Source: an uncultured Eubacteriales bacterium (lineage in GTDB: Bacteria; Bacillota; Clostridia; Christensenellales; Aristaeellaceae). Taken from it: DNA of 56,541 nt. Below, piece by piece: positions 43,174 through 52,414 of the stretch (position 1 is the stretch's first letter; each line of letters begins with the position of its first letter). Under the pieces are notes generated by a model. It searched no databases. It was given only the letters and a program-made list of their open reading frames with translations, and was not told the DNA's origin. The stretch is from NCBI GenBank assembly GCA_902761755.1, contig CACWLP010000007.1, forward strand, positions 1 through 56,541, read 5' to 3'. Position numbers and translations under genes: made by a program.

Positions 43174-44772
43174 TCATTGCAGCATCACGTACGCCGCGGG
43201 AATGAACCCGCGCATGACGGAATTGTTCACCAGCACCTCCACAAAGGCCCAGGTGTTGTTGCCGCTGTCGTTGATATAGCCCAGGAACAGCACGCCGGTC
43301 TGGGGGGTGAGGGTGGCGATGGTGGGCCGGTAGCGCATGATATCGTCGGTCATGGGCGCCGATGCGGTGACCCGGCCGGGCCGGTAGGCGAAATCCAGAT
43401 ACGGGATGCGCAGGCCTTTCTGAGGCAGGGCGGAGGCGGAGATATAGCCCATGCGGTACGCCCCGCTGCTGTTGGTATAGCCGATGAGCGCCCAGCCGTT
43501 CTCCACGCCGTAGATCACGCAGTTGCTGCCGGCCACGGAGGCCCGGCCGTCCGCGGCGCGCCAGTAATAGGTGCCCGGGCCGGAATACACGGGCCAGGAG
43601 CCCGCAATGTTCTCATACAGCGTGTTGCCGGGGAACCACAATCCCTTGGTGGTATCGTGATACAGGGTGTTGTTCGTTCCGGGGGCCGCGGTGGGATAAT
43701 AGGGCGCCTGGGTGGGCGGATAGGTGGGATAGTAAGGCGCCTGAGTGGGCGGGATGTAGGGCGGCCGGGTGGCCGGCGCCTGGGTGGGCGGGATATACGG
43801 CGGATAAGTGGGTGTATACGGGGCGGGCGTGGGCACCGCGGTGGGTGCGATCGTCGCGTTGGAAACATACAGCGTGGCGGTGCTTGAGGCCACCGTCTGG
43901 CCAAACTGATCCGTCACGACGCAGTAGAACTGATAGCCGTTGTTCTGGGCCTGGGCCGTGTTGGTGTAAGTGGCGCTGGTCACCATGCTCTTGGCATAGG
44001 TGCTGGAGGTGGAAGGCTTGTAATACCATGTGTAGGTGAGGCCCTGGCCCTGGGCTTGCACGGAAATAGAGTAATTCGCGCCAATGGGAACCGTAACGCT
44101 CTGGGGCTGCCTGGTAATGTAAAGCGCGGGCAGCGCAGTCGGGGCCGGGGTGGGCCGCGCCGTGGGCACCGGAGAGGGAATGGGCGTGGCGGGCACCTGG
44201 CCGCCGTTATACTTCACATGGATGCTCCACACAAAGCCGCGCATGGGGCCCTGGGGGGTATTGACTTCAATGTAGGTCCAGGCCTGGGTTTCCCCCCGGA
44301 CGGCCAGCACCGTGAAGGCCGTGCCGTTGGGGATCTGATAGGGCATGTATTCGCCGCCCCGCCAGAGGGGATCCTCCGTTAGCCGGCAGTAATCGTCGGC
44401 ATAGCCGATCAGCGTGGGCTGGAAGGTCAGCTCCGGGATATTGACGCCGGTGGTGCTCATGTAGTTCAGGGCGTCCTTGGACACATAGCCCACCGCCCAG
44501 GCCTTCTTGTATTCCACTTCAAAGCCCACCAGCAGCCAGTTCCCCGTATAGCCGAATACGTAGACGGTGTTGTTGGCGCGCATCATGGAGTTGCTGTTGC
44601 CGGGACGTACGTAGTTTTCCCCGGGGCCGCTGTATACCGGGAAGTCCCTGGTGAACTTGCAGCCCACGTATTTGTCCAGCGCCGTCATCTGAACGCCGTC
44701 AGCGTGAGCGGGGAATACCAGGCTCCCCAGCAGGAGAACCATCGCCAGCAGGAAAATCAGGAAACGCTTCAT
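43174..44772 (-). CDS. Secreted duplicated SH3-like protein with Ig-like domain and PT-rich linkers
   Basis: This 532-residue protein has a signal peptide (1-24). An N-terminal module contains FPVYSGPGENYVR, GYTGNWLLVGFEVEYKKAWAVG and ends MRGFVWSIHV. After a Pro/Thr-rich linker (about 200-220) comes an Ig-like domain (ITRQPQSVTVPIGANYSISV to VASSTATLYVS). A second linker has repeated PYIPPTQAP/YYPTYPPTQAP units. The C-terminal module repeats the first: WPVYSGPGTYYWR, GVENGWALIGYTNSSGAYRMGY, ending MRGFIPAAYV. It is probably a wall-binding surface protein. Enzymatic motifs were not seen. Confidence 0.85.
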   Translation of the reverse strand: MKRFLIFLLAMVLLLGSLVFPAHADGVQMTALDKYVGCKFTRDFPVYSGPGENYVRPGNSNSMMRANNTVYVFGYTGNWLLVGFEVEYKKAWAVGYVSKDALNYMSTTGVNIPELTFQPTLIGYADDYCRLTEDPLWRGGEYMPYQIPNGTAFTVLAVRGETQAWTYIEVNTPQGPMRGFVWSIHVKYNGGQVPATPIPSPVPTARPTPAPTALPALYITRQPQSVTVPIGANYSISVQAQGQGLTYTWYYKPSTSSTYAKSMVTSATYTNTAQAQNNGYQFYCVVTDQFGQTVASSTATLYVSNATIAPTAVPTPAPYTPTYPPYIPPTQAPATRPPYIPPTQAPYYPTYPPTQAPYYPTAAPGTNNTLYHDTTKGLWFPGNTLYENIAGSWPVYSGPGTYYWRAADGRASVAGSNCVIYGVENGWALIGYTNSSGAYRMGYISASALPQKGLRIPYLDFAYRPGRVTASAPMTDDIMRYRPTIATLTPQTGVLFLGYINDSGNNTWAFVEVLVNNSVMRGFIPAAYVMLQ

Positions 44773-45113
44773 GGGGCATGCTCCTTCCTATGCGGAAAAA
44801 ATCGGGTTCCGGATATGCTTCATCCATACAACGTAATATTTTACCATTTCCCTGCGGTTTTCGCAATGTTTTTCTCATTATTTTTCATCGCTGCTCCCGT
44901 TTGGAGCGTCCGGACGGGAAAAAAACCGCTCAATCGAGAATTTTTGCTGTGATTTCGGCAGGAGATAAAGGGAACGGTGTAGAATAGATGAATTTGGGAA
45001 GGGATGAGGGTTTCTTTTTTCCGGCGGAAAACCGCGCGGGAAAAAGGAAACGGAAGCGCGCTTCCGCCCTCGGCCTTTTCCGCTGAACAAGCTTTCAGAA
45101 TGGGGGATCGTGC
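44773..45113. other. Intergenic region before the sodium-pump operon
   Basis: No gene is supported in these 341 bases. The left part holds the minus-strand promoter at 44838-44866. For the plus-strand operon only a weak TAGAAT at 44980-44985 is visible, with no convincing -35 box. The rest shows nothing I can assign. Confidence 0.5.
44838..44866 (-). promoter_or_regulatory. Promoter of the SH3/Ig secreted-protein gene
   Basis: On the minus strand, TTGCGA (44866-44861) and TAAAAT (44843-44838) are 17 bases apart, about 65 bases before the ATG. Confidence 0.75.
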
Positions 45114-46568
45114 ATGGACATGGCAGAAAAACTGCAGGGCCTGGCGGAAAAGAAAAACGCCATCCTGCAGGGCGACAAGGACCGGGTGCTCAAGCAGCAC
45201 AGCGCCGGGAAAAGCACTGCGCGGGAACGCGCGCTCAAGCTCTTTGACGCGGGCAGCTTCGCGGAGATCGAAGGGCTGCGGGAAGAAAGCCACCTGGTGG
45301 CCGGCTGCGGCACGGTGAACGGCCAGCCGGTGTATCTGGCGGCGCAGGATTACGCTTCCCGCGGCGGCGCCATGACGCGGGAGCAGGCCGCCAAGATCGT
45401 AAAGACGCTGCGGCTGGCCCGGGTCACCGGGTCGCCGGCGGTGCTGATGCTGGACAGCGACGGCGTGCAGCTGGAAGACGGCGCAGAGGCGCTGGCCGCA
45501 TATGCCCGGGTGGCCAACACGCTGGCGCGTCTGTCCGGCGTGTGCCCGATGATCGGGTGCGTGATGGGCCCCGCCCGGGGCATGGCCGCCGTGATGGCGC
45601 AGCTGTGCGACGTGACGGTGCAGGTGAAAAAGACCGGGGAAACCGCGCTGCATACGGCGCTGGTGATGAACAGCGAAAAGGGAAAGCAGAAGGACGGCCA
45701 GCAGCTCTTCGGGGCGGACGTCATGAACGCCCAGGGCGCCGCGGCCTTCACCGCGGAGAACGAGGAGGAAGCCATCGCGCTGACTGCCGCGCTCATCGAT
45801 CTGCTGCCCGCCTCCAACATGGAGGATGCGCCCCTGGCGGACGGGGACGACCTGAACCGCCTGACGGTGTGCGACGATCCGGAGAACGTGGATGCGCTGA
45901 TCCAGGATCTGCTGGACGAGGGCCGGGTGCTGGAATTGTATAAAGCCTGGGGCGGCGCGGTGAAGACCGTGCTGGGCCGGCTGGGCGGCCGCGCCGTGGG
46001 CGTGGTGGCCACCGATCCCACGATTGACGGCGGGCGGCTCACCGCCGCGGACTGCCGCAAGGCGGCCCGGCTGATCCGGCTGTGCGACTGCTACCAGCTG
46101 CCGGTGATCACGCTGGTCAACACCGCGGGCATCGCCGTGCCCGCCGCGGACGGCCAGGGCGATCTGCTCCGCGCCGCGGCGGACCTGGTGTACGCCTACG
46201 CGGAAGCCACGGCCCCCAAAGCCGCGCTGTTTACCGGCTGCGCCGTGGGCGCCGCGTACGTGGCGCTGGGCGGATCCCGCCTGGCGGATATGAGCTACGC
46301 CTGGCCCACCGCCATGATTTCTCCCCTCACCGCGGAAGCGGCAGTGCAGGCCCTGAACGGGAAGGAGCTCAACGCCGGGGAAAGCCGGGAAGCGCTGGAA
46401 GCGGCCTACGCTGAAAAGAACGGCGCTTTCGCCGCCGCCCGCAGCGGCATCGTGGACGACGTGATCGAGCCCCGGGAGAGCCGCAAGTACCTGATCGCGG
46501 CCCTGGAAGTCCTGGCCGGGAAGCAGGACGTGAACCTGCCCAAGAAGCACGGCAACCTGCCGCTGTAA
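45114..46568 (+). CDS. Acyl-CoA carboxyltransferase-type subunit of biotin-dependent sodium pump
   Basis: This 484-residue protein is a carboxyl transferase of the MmdA/PccB/12S family in two crotonase-like halves: STARERALKLFDAGSF, QDYASRGGAMTREQAAKI and MGPARGMAAVMAQL in the first, AARLIRLCDCYQLPVITLVNTAGI and YAYAEATAPKAALFTGCAVGAAYVALG in the second. Such subunits move CO2 between an acyl-CoA and biotin. It is shorter than typical 510-residue members, and the canonical GGAY of the second oxyanion site reads VGAAY, so the acyl-CoA substrate is uncertain. First gene of a five-gene operon. Confidence 0.88.
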   Translation: MDMAEKLQGLAEKKNAILQGDKDRVLKQHSAGKSTARERALKLFDAGSFAEIEGLREESHLVAGCGTVNGQPVYLAAQDYASRGGAMTREQAAKIVKTLRLARVTGSPAVLMLDSDGVQLEDGAEALAAYARVANTLARLSGVCPMIGCVMGPARGMAAVMAQLCDVTVQVKKTGETALHTALVMNSEKGKQKDGQQLFGADVMNAQGAAAFTAENEEEAIALTAALIDLLPASNMEDAPLADGDDLNRLTVCDDPENVDALIQDLLDEGRVLELYKAWGGAVKTVLGRLGGRAVGVVATDPTIDGGRLTAADCRKAARLIRLCDCYQLPVITLVNTAGIAVPAADGQGDLLRAAADLVYAYAEATAPKAALFTGCAVGAAYVALGGSRLADMSYAWPTAMISPLTAEAAVQALNGKELNAGESREALEAAYAEKNGAFAAARSGIVDDVIEPRESRKYLIAALEVLAGKQDVNLPKKHGNLPL

Positions 46569-46577
46569 GGAGGGCGT

Positions 46578-46940
46578 ATGGATAAGCTGTTAATGGGTTT
46601 GTCTACCACCGCCACCGGCATGCTGGTGGTGTTCGCGGGGCTGATGATCCTCATCGGCTGCATTTATGTGATGACCCTGTTCACCGCACGGCCGAAGAAG
46701 AAAACGCCCCTGCCCGAGCCGGAAGTGACCTCCATCGAGCCCGTCCGGAGCATGCTGGAGAAGCCCTCGGAGGAGGAAGACGACCAGCAGGTGATCGCGG
46801 CCATCGCCGCCGCCGTCGCCATGATCTGGCAGGGCGAAGGAAAGACCAGCGGCTTCGTGGTGCGCCGGGTGCGCCGCGTTTCCGCCGGAAGCGCCCGGGC
46901 GCGGGCCGTCCGGGAAGAACAGGTTTACAGCAGACTGTAA
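46578..46940 (+). CDS. OadG-family gamma subunit of sodium-pump decarboxylase
   Basis: This 120-residue protein has one N-terminal membrane segment (GLSTTATGMLVVFAGLMILI, about 7-26), an acidic linker with SEEEDDQQVIAAIAAAVAMI and the C-terminal GFVVRRVRRV typical of OadG. It anchors and stabilises the alpha and beta subunits. Nine bases separate it from the upstream gene. Confidence 0.9.
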   Translation: MDKLLMGLSTTATGMLVVFAGLMILIGCIYVMTLFTARPKKKTPLPEPEVTSIEPVRSMLEKPSEEEDDQQVIAAIAAAVAMIWQGEGKTSGFVVRRVRRVSAGSARARAVREEQVYSRL

Positions 46941-46997
46941 CGTCCCCCGCGGGCAAAGCGCCCCGCAGGACTTGAAACGGAAAGGAAGATCAACGCT

Positions 46998-47393
46998 ATG
47001 AGGAAGTTCAATATCACGGTCAACGGTATCGCCTACGAAGTGGAAGTGGAAGAAGTCGGCGCCGCGGAAGCCGCTGCGCCCGCCGCGCCTGCCCCCGCCG
47101 CCCCCAAAGCCGCCCCCGCCGCTGCCCCCAAGGCCGCGCCTGCTGCGCCCGCCGCGCCCAAGGCCGCGCCCGTTGCCGGCGGCACCAAGATCAACGCCCC
47201 CATGCCCGGCACCATCCTGGATGTGAAGGTGGCCCAGGGCGCCGCCGTCAAGAAGGGCGACGTACTGGTGATCCTGGAAGCCATGAAGATGGAAAACGAG
47301 ATCCTGGCGCCGCAGGACGGCACCGTGGCCCAGATCAGCGTCGGCAAGGGCGCGTCCGTCAATTCCGGCGACGTGCTGGTGGTGCTGAGCTGA
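46998..47393 (+). CDS. Biotin carboxyl carrier protein of decarboxylase complex
   Basis: This 131-residue protein starts with a short MRKFNITVNGIAYEVEVEEV region, then an Ala/Pro-rich flexible linker (about 22-60), then a biotinyl domain with VLVILEAMKMENEI. Lys97 in EAMKM is the predicted biotin site. It shuttles CO2 between the carboxyltransferase subunits and the sodium-pumping beta subunit. Confidence 0.96.
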   Translation: MRKFNITVNGIAYEVEVEEVGAAEAAAPAAPAPAAPKAAPAAAPKAAPAAPAAPKAAPVAGGTKINAPMPGTILDVKVAQGAAVKKGDVLVILEAMKMENEILAPQDGTVAQISVGKGASVNSGDVLVVLS

Positions 47394-47441
47394 CAAAGGG
47401 AGAATCCCGGAACGAAATAATTTCTGATTGGAGGTTCTTCC

Positions 47442-48908
47442 GTGGGTACGCAAAATGTGAATATCCTGGGCACGCTGGGCGATCTGGCCAACGAATCGGG
47501 CCTTGCCCGGTTCCTGTCCGATCCCCTGGCCCTGGTGATGGTGGGCATCGCCTGCGTGCTGATTTATCTGGCCATCGTCAAAAAATTCGAGCCTCTGCTG
47601 CTGCTGCCCATCGCCTTCGGCATGCTGCTGACCAACCTGCTGGGCAGCGAGGTTTTCCATGAGGAGCTTTTCGCCGGCGGGCATGCCAACTGGAGCCTGT
47701 TCGGCGGAGCGGTGCAGATCAACGCCAAAAACCTGGCCGAAGGCATCGGCCAGCTGATGGTGAACAGCTCCGGCGGCGTGCTGACCGAGGCCGGCCAGCT
47801 TTTCGGCCAGATGGTGGGCGCCACCGGCGTCGCCGGCAACGAGCTGGTTCCGCTGGCGCAGGTGATGGAGTACATGACGAAAAACGGCGCCGAGCCCGTC
47901 ATGATCCTCAAGGACGCCTTCCTCTCCGGCGGGCAGGTCTTTACCGCCGCGGGCCAGCTGGCCGCCTCCGCGGGCCAGGCCATCAGCCCCGGCCTGCTGG
48001 ACTATCTGTACCTGGGCGTCAAGCTGGGCATTTATCCCTGCCTGATCTTCATCGGCGTGGGCGCGGGCACGGACTTCGGCCCCCTCATCGCCAACCCCAA
48101 AACGCTGCTGCTGGGCGCGGCGGCGCAGCTGGGCATTTTCATGACCTTCATCGGCGCCTATTTCCTCTTCGGCTTCACCAGCTCTGAAGCGGGCGCCATC
48201 GGCATCATCGGCGGCGCCGACGGCCCCACCGCCATCTGGCTGACGGGCAAGCTGGCCCCCCACCTGCTGGGCCCCATCGCCGTGGCAGCGTACAGCTACA
48301 TGGCCCTGGTGCCGGTGATCCAGCCGCCCATTATGAAGGCCCTGACCACCAAGAAGGAGCGCCAGATCGTCATGGAGCAGCTCCGTCCCGTGAGCCACAC
48401 CGAAAAGGTGCTCTTCCCCATCGTGGTCACCATCCTGGTTTCCCTGCTGCTGCCCAGCGCCACCCCGCTGGTGGGCTGCCTGATGCTGGGGAACCTGATG
48501 CGGGAATGCGGCGTGGTGGAGCGCCTGAACAAGACGGTGCAGAACGAGCTGATGAACATCGTCACCATCTTCCTGGGCATCACCGTGGGCGCCACCGCTA
48601 CGGCCCGGACCTTCCTGCGGCTGCAGACCATTGAAATCATCGCCCTGGGCGTGGTGGCCTTCGGCATGGGCACCGCGGGCGGGCTGCTGCTGGCCAAGCT
48701 GATGAACAAGCTCACCGGCGGCAAGATCAACCCCCTCATCGGCTCCGCCGGCGTCAGCGCCGTGCCCATGGCGGCCCGGGTCAGCCAGACCGTGGGCCAG
48801 AAGGAGAACCCGGCCAACTTCCTGCTCATGCACGCCATGGGCCCCAACGTGGCCGGCGTTATCGGCTCGGCCATCGCGGCGGGCGTCCTGCTCAGTATGT
48901 TTGGCTGA
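47442..48908 (+). CDS. oadB: Sodium-translocating decarboxylase beta subunit
   Basis: This 488-residue membrane protein decarboxylates carboxybiotin and pumps Na+ outward. It has [36 protein letters not shown], the functional Asp in [15 protein letters not shown] and [16 protein letters not shown] with the conserved Asn. It is longer than the usual 375-435 residues because about 110 residues are inserted (about 85-185) before the [13 protein letters not shown] helix. Translation starts at GTG with GGAGG upstream. Confidence 0.96.
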   Translation: MGTQNVNILGTLGDLANESGLARFLSDPLALVMVGIACVLIYLAIVKKFEPLLLLPIAFGMLLTNLLGSEVFHEELFAGGHANWSLFGGAVQINAKNLAEGIGQLMVNSSGGVLTEAGQLFGQMVGATGVAGNELVPLAQVMEYMTKNGAEPVMILKDAFLSGGQVFTAAGQLAASAGQAISPGLLDYLYLGVKLGIYPCLIFIGVGAGTDFGPLIANPKTLLLGAAAQLGIFMTFIGAYFLFGFTSSEAGAIGIIGGADGPTAIWLTGKLAPHLLGPIAVAAYSYMALVPVIQPPIMKALTTKKERQIVMEQLRPVSHTEKVLFPIVVTILVSLLLPSATPLVGCLMLGNLMRECGVVERLNKTVQNELMNIVTIFLGITVGATATARTFLRLQTIEIIALGVVAFGMGTAGGLLLAKLMNKLTGGKINPLIGSAGVSAVPMAARVSQTVGQKENPANFLLMHAMGPNVAGVIGSAIAAGVLLSMFG

Positions 48909-48965
48909 CGCCAGGCATAGGAATGATCCAAATATCTTTTCCGTTGCTTCGGAAGGAGAATGAAT

Positions 48966-50366
48966 ATGGCAAAAGTAAAAATCACCGATACCATCCTGCG
49001 GGACGCCCATCAGTCCCAGGCGGCCACCCGCATGCGGCTGGACGAAATGCTGCCGGCCTGCGAGCTTCTGGACAAGGCGGGGTATTTCTCCCTGGAGTGC
49101 TGGGGCGGCGCCACGTTTGACAGCTGCCTGCGCTTCCTGAACGAAGACCCGTGGGACCGGCTGCGCGCCCTGCGCAAAGCCCTGCCCAACACCAAGCTGC
49201 AGATGCTGCTGCGCGGGCAGAACATCCTGGGCTACAAGCACTACGCCGACGACGTGGTGGATTACTTCGTGAAGAAGTCCGTGGATAACGGCATCGACAT
49301 CATCCGCATCTTCGACGCCCTGAACGACCTGCGCAACATGGAAGCCGCCGTGAAGGCCGCCAAGCAGTACGGCGGCATGGCGGAAGTGGCCATGAGCTAC
49401 ACCACCTCCCCCGTGCACACGGAGGAATACTTCGTGAAGCTGGCGCAGGATATCGAATCCATGGGCGCGGACCTGATCTGCATCAAGGACATGGCGGGCC
49501 TGCTGCTGCCCTTCAACGCCTACTCCCTGGTGAAGAAGCTGAAGGAAAATACGAAGCTGCCCATCGTGCTGCACACCCACAACACCGCCGGCACCGGCGC
49601 CATGACGCTGATCAAGGCCGTGGAAGCGGGCGTGGACGTGATCGACACGGCGCTTTCTCCCCTGGGCGGCGGCACCAGCCAGCCCGCCACCGAATCCATC
49701 GTGGCGGCCCTCAAGGGCACCGAATACGATACCGGCCTGGACGAAGAGCTGCTGGCCAAGATCGCCGAGCATTTCCGCGGCGTGGCCGAGCGTCTCACCA
49801 AGGACGGCTGGCGGGATCCGGACAAGGTGCTTTCCGTCAACGCCAAGGCCCTGCAGTATCAGGTGCCCGGCGGCATGCTGAGCAACCTGATCGGCCAGCT
49901 CAAGCAGGCCGGCGCCATGGACAAATACTACACCGTGCTGGAGGAAGTGCCGCGGGTGCGCAAGGACTTCGGCTATCCGCCCCTGGTGACCCCCACCTCC
50001 CAGATCGTGGGCACCCAGGCCGTGATGAACGTGCTGGGCGGCGAGCGCTATAAGATGGTTACCAAGGAAAGCAAGGGCCTGCTCAAGGGCGAGTACGGCC
50101 GCCTGCCCGCTCCCGTCAACGAGGACGTGCGCAAAAAGTGCATCGGCGACGAAAAGGTGATCACCTACCGCCCCGCCGACGATATCGCCCCCGAGCTGGA
50201 GAACTACCGCAAGGAGATCCGGGAATACAGCCAGCAGGAGGAGGACGTGCTCTCCTACGCGCTGTTCCCCCAGGTGGCCACCAAGTTCTTCCAGTGGCGG
50301 CAAGCCCAGCAGCTCAAGGCCGATCCCACCGCCTACAGCAAGGAAGACGGCACCATGCCGGTGTAA
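48966..50366 (+). CDS. oadA: Oxaloacetate decarboxylase alpha / pyruvate carboxylase B-type carboxyltransferase
   Basis: This 466-residue protein has a TIM-barrel HMGL-like domain (ITDTILRDAHQSQAATRMR, LECWGGATFDSCLRF, MLLRGQNILGYKHY, IIRIFDALND, CIKDMAGLL, LHTHNTAGTG) followed by the conserved carboxylase domain (about 300-440). It exchanges CO2 between oxaloacetate/pyruvate and biotin, like the 5S subunit of transcarboxylase. It has no biotinyl domain of its own, so it must use the carrier at 46998. AAGGAGA spacing favours the ATG at 48966 over the one at 48960. Confidence 0.95.
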   Translation: MAKVKITDTILRDAHQSQAATRMRLDEMLPACELLDKAGYFSLECWGGATFDSCLRFLNEDPWDRLRALRKALPNTKLQMLLRGQNILGYKHYADDVVDYFVKKSVDNGIDIIRIFDALNDLRNMEAAVKAAKQYGGMAEVAMSYTTSPVHTEEYFVKLAQDIESMGADLICIKDMAGLLLPFNAYSLVKKLKENTKLPIVLHTHNTAGTGAMTLIKAVEAGVDVIDTALSPLGGGTSQPATESIVAALKGTEYDTGLDEELLAKIAEHFRGVAERLTKDGWRDPDKVLSVNAKALQYQVPGGMLSNLIGQLKQAGAMDKYYTVLEEVPRVRKDFGYPPLVTPTSQIVGTQAVMNVLGGERYKMVTKESKGLLKGEYGRLPAPVNEDVRKKCIGDEKVITYRPADDIAPELENYRKEIREYSQQEEDVLSYALFPQVATKFFQWRQAQQLKADPTAYSKEDGTMPV

Positions 50367-50429
50367 GCCGCTTCTTCCCTCGGCCCGTCTTCGCCGGGCG
50401 CTCAGGAATATCCGTTTTATGCAATCGAA

Positions 50430-50486
50430 CAAGGAGCCGTGAAGAAAAGGATTGAAAAATCCCGAGCTTCACGGCTCCTTGCTTTT
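50430..50486 (+). terminator. Intrinsic terminator of the sodium-pump operon
   Basis: Arms AAGGAGCCGTGAAG (50431-50444) and CTTCACGGCTCCTT (50467-50480) form a perfect 14-bp stem with a 22-base loop, followed by GCTTTT. It lies between convergent genes and may serve both directions. Confidence 0.85.
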
Positions 50487-50538
50487 GTAACGGCCAGAAA
50501 ACGAAAGAAAAACGTTCGTGGCGACTGTCTGCCCGGGC

Positions 50539-51429
50539 TTACTCCCCGTCGTCCCCGAAGGCGTCCTGATGCTGCCGGAAAAAATCGTAATACGCCCGCA
50601 CGTTTTCCAGCTCCGTCCATTTGCGCACCTGGGCGGGGTCGGCGTCCAGATCGTAGATCTTCGCGCCCCGGAGGGCCAGGAGGAAGGGAGAATGGGTGGC
50701 GATCAAAAACTGGCAGCCGTAGAAACGCACCGATTCCTCCAGAAAGGCGGCCAGCTCCGTCTGGCGGCGGGGGGAGAGGCTGTTTTCCGGCTCGTCCAGC
50801 AGATACAGGGCGTTCTCCCGGATGCGGTCGGTAAAGTAGGCGTAGGCGCTTTCGCCGTTGGATTGTTCCCGCACGTTGCGGGCCGCGAAGGAGCGCACGA
50901 AGCGGCTCTGGGTCTTGTGCCGGGCGGCGTTGAGCTTTTTGAGGGTCTCGTAATCCTCCATGGAGCCCAGCTGCCAGGTGCCGTATTTGTTCCCGGGGTT
51001 GGCGTTGGACATTTCCAGGTAGTCCGCCATGATCTCCTCCCGGTTCGCGTCCACCCCCTGGTTGATGGCCCGGAGGTTCAGCATATAGTCGAACACGTCG
51101 TCGCTGGTAATGACGCGGCTCTGCCGGGGGACGGGCCTGCCCAGGTCGTAATGGCACAGGTTCAGGTAATCCCCGAAAAAATTGCTGCGGTTGTACAGGG
51201 TGTCCCTCTGCAGGGAGAGCTTCTCCGCGATCACGTTCAGCGCCGTGGTTTTCCCCGAGCCGTTGCCGCCGTAGAGGATGGTCAGATGGTCCATCTCCAA
51301 TGCGGAAAGCCCCTTCCCGGACAGGACCTGGAAGGGGTAAAAGGTATCGAAGCAGGTGCGCTTTTCCGCCATGCGGAAGGAAACCTCCCGCTCGGCATCG
51401 GGGAAGAAAAAGCGGCGCAGGTAGATCAT
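50539..51429 (-). CDS. AAA/ABC-type ATPase (AAA_21-like)
   Basis: This 296-residue ATPase has LTILYGGNGSGKTTALNVI (Walker A, near residue 55), LYLLDEPENSLSPRRQTEL (Walker B with signature-like SLSP) and FLIATHSPFLLAL (switch His). Its compact layout resembles stand-alone AAA_21/OLD-like ATPases found near defence or repair genes, but no nuclease partner is adjacent. The DegV gene upstream on the same strand ends four bases before the region of its neighbour; cellular role unknown. Confidence 0.87.
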   Translation of the reverse strand: MIYLRRFFFPDAEREVSFRMAEKRTCFDTFYPFQVLSGKGLSALEMDHLTILYGGNGSGKTTALNVIAEKLSLQRDTLYNRSNFFGDYLNLCHYDLGRPVPRQSRVITSDDVFDYMLNLRAINQGVDANREEIMADYLEMSNANPGNKYGTWQLGSMEDYETLKKLNAARHKTQSRFVRSFAARNVREQSNGESAYAYFTDRIRENALYLLDEPENSLSPRRQTELAAFLEESVRFYGCQFLIATHSPFLLALRGAKIYDLDADPAQVRKWTELENVRAYYDFFRQHQDAFGDDGE

Positions 51430-51432
51430 GGG

Positions 51433-52320
51433 TCAGTTCTCCCGCCTGTCGCCCCAGAAGAACAGGGCTACGGTGCCGGGCCCAGTATGGCTGCCGATGA
51501 GGTTGCCGATGGAGTGGATGACCACCTTGCCCTGCAGCTTGGGAAAGGCGGCTTCCACCAGATCCGCCACGGCCCGGGCGTCCTCAAAGCAGGCGGACTG
51601 GGAGATATAGCACTTGCCGTCGTACTCCGCGCCGTTCCGGGCGTGGAGGCGCATTTGCTCGGCGATGCGCTGGATCACCTTTTTCTTGGTGCGCACCTTT
51701 TCCCGGGGGATCAGGCGGCCCTGATCGTCCATGTTCAGCAGCGGGCAGATGCGCAGCATGGTGCCGAACCAGCCGGAGGTTTTGGAGATGCGCCCGCCCC
51801 GGACGTAGAAGGACAGATCGGTGGAGAAGAACCAGTGGTGCACGTTCAGGCGGTTTTCCTCCGCCCAGGCCCGCACCTCGTCGATGCTCCTCCCCTCGTC
51901 CCGCAGGTCCGCCAGCTGATCCATGAGCAGCCCGTACCCCGAGGACGCGCCTAAGGAATCCACGATATAGATTTTCCGCTCCGGGTACTTTTCCTTCAGG
52001 GCGTCCCGGGCCAGGCACGCGGAATTGTACACCCCGGAAATGCCGCTGGACAGGCAGACGTGCAGGATGTCCTTCCCCTGCTCCAGGAAGGGAGTGAAAT
52101 ACGTCACGAATTCGTCGTCGTTCACCTGGGACGTGCGGGTGGAAGCCCCCTCCGCCATGGCCCGGTAGAACTGATCGAAGGGGATCGTCTGTCCCAGGTC
52201 GTCGGGATACGCCTTGCCGTTCAGATAATAGTGAAAACAGATGTAATGGATGTCCCGCCCCTCGAAATGCTCCTTTGTCAGATCCGCCGGCGAGCAGCAG
52301 CTGAGAATATAATCGGCCAT
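51433..52320 (-). CDS. DegV family fatty-acid-binding protein
   Basis: This 295-residue protein has DegV features: STRTSQVNDDEF, HVCLSSGISGVYNSACLA, IVDSLGASSGYGLL, YVRGGRISKTSGW and a final HTGPGTVALFFWG. DegV/FakB proteins bind fatty acids and present them to fatty acid kinase for phospholipid synthesis. GGAGG upstream selects the ATG at 52320. The ATPase gene starts within a few bases of its stop on the same strand. Confidence 0.92.
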   Translation of the reverse strand: MADYILSCCSPADLTKEHFEGRDIHYICFHYYLNGKAYPDDLGQTIPFDQFYRAMAEGASTRTSQVNDDEFVTYFTPFLEQGKDILHVCLSSGISGVYNSACLARDALKEKYPERKIYIVDSLGASSGYGLLMDQLADLRDEGRSIDEVRAWAEENRLNVHHWFFSTDLSFYVRGGRISKTSGWFGTMLRICPLLNMDDQGRLIPREKVRTKKKVIQRIAEQMRLHARNGAEYDGKCYISQSACFEDARAVADLVEAAFPKLQGKVVIHSIGNLIGSHTGPGTVALFFWGDRREN

Positions 52321-52414
52321 TCCCGGGACACCTCCTTTTTTCGATGACTGGATTTTATCAGGAAAGGCGGCCCCTGTCAAGGCGCGGGCGGACCGGGAAA
52401 GCAAAAAGAAAAGC

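Noticed and set aside
46590-50432. A 1280-codon open frame on the minus strand across the sodium-pump operon
   Set aside because: It lies antisense to five well-conserved genes, is rich in His/Gly/Gln from antisense G+C-biased codons, and has no recognisable domain.
50539-52320. Anti-phage defence pair formed by the AAA ATPase and its neighbour
   Set aside because: The neighbour is a DegV lipid-binding protein with an intact family signature, and no nuclease or reverse transcriptase is adjacent.
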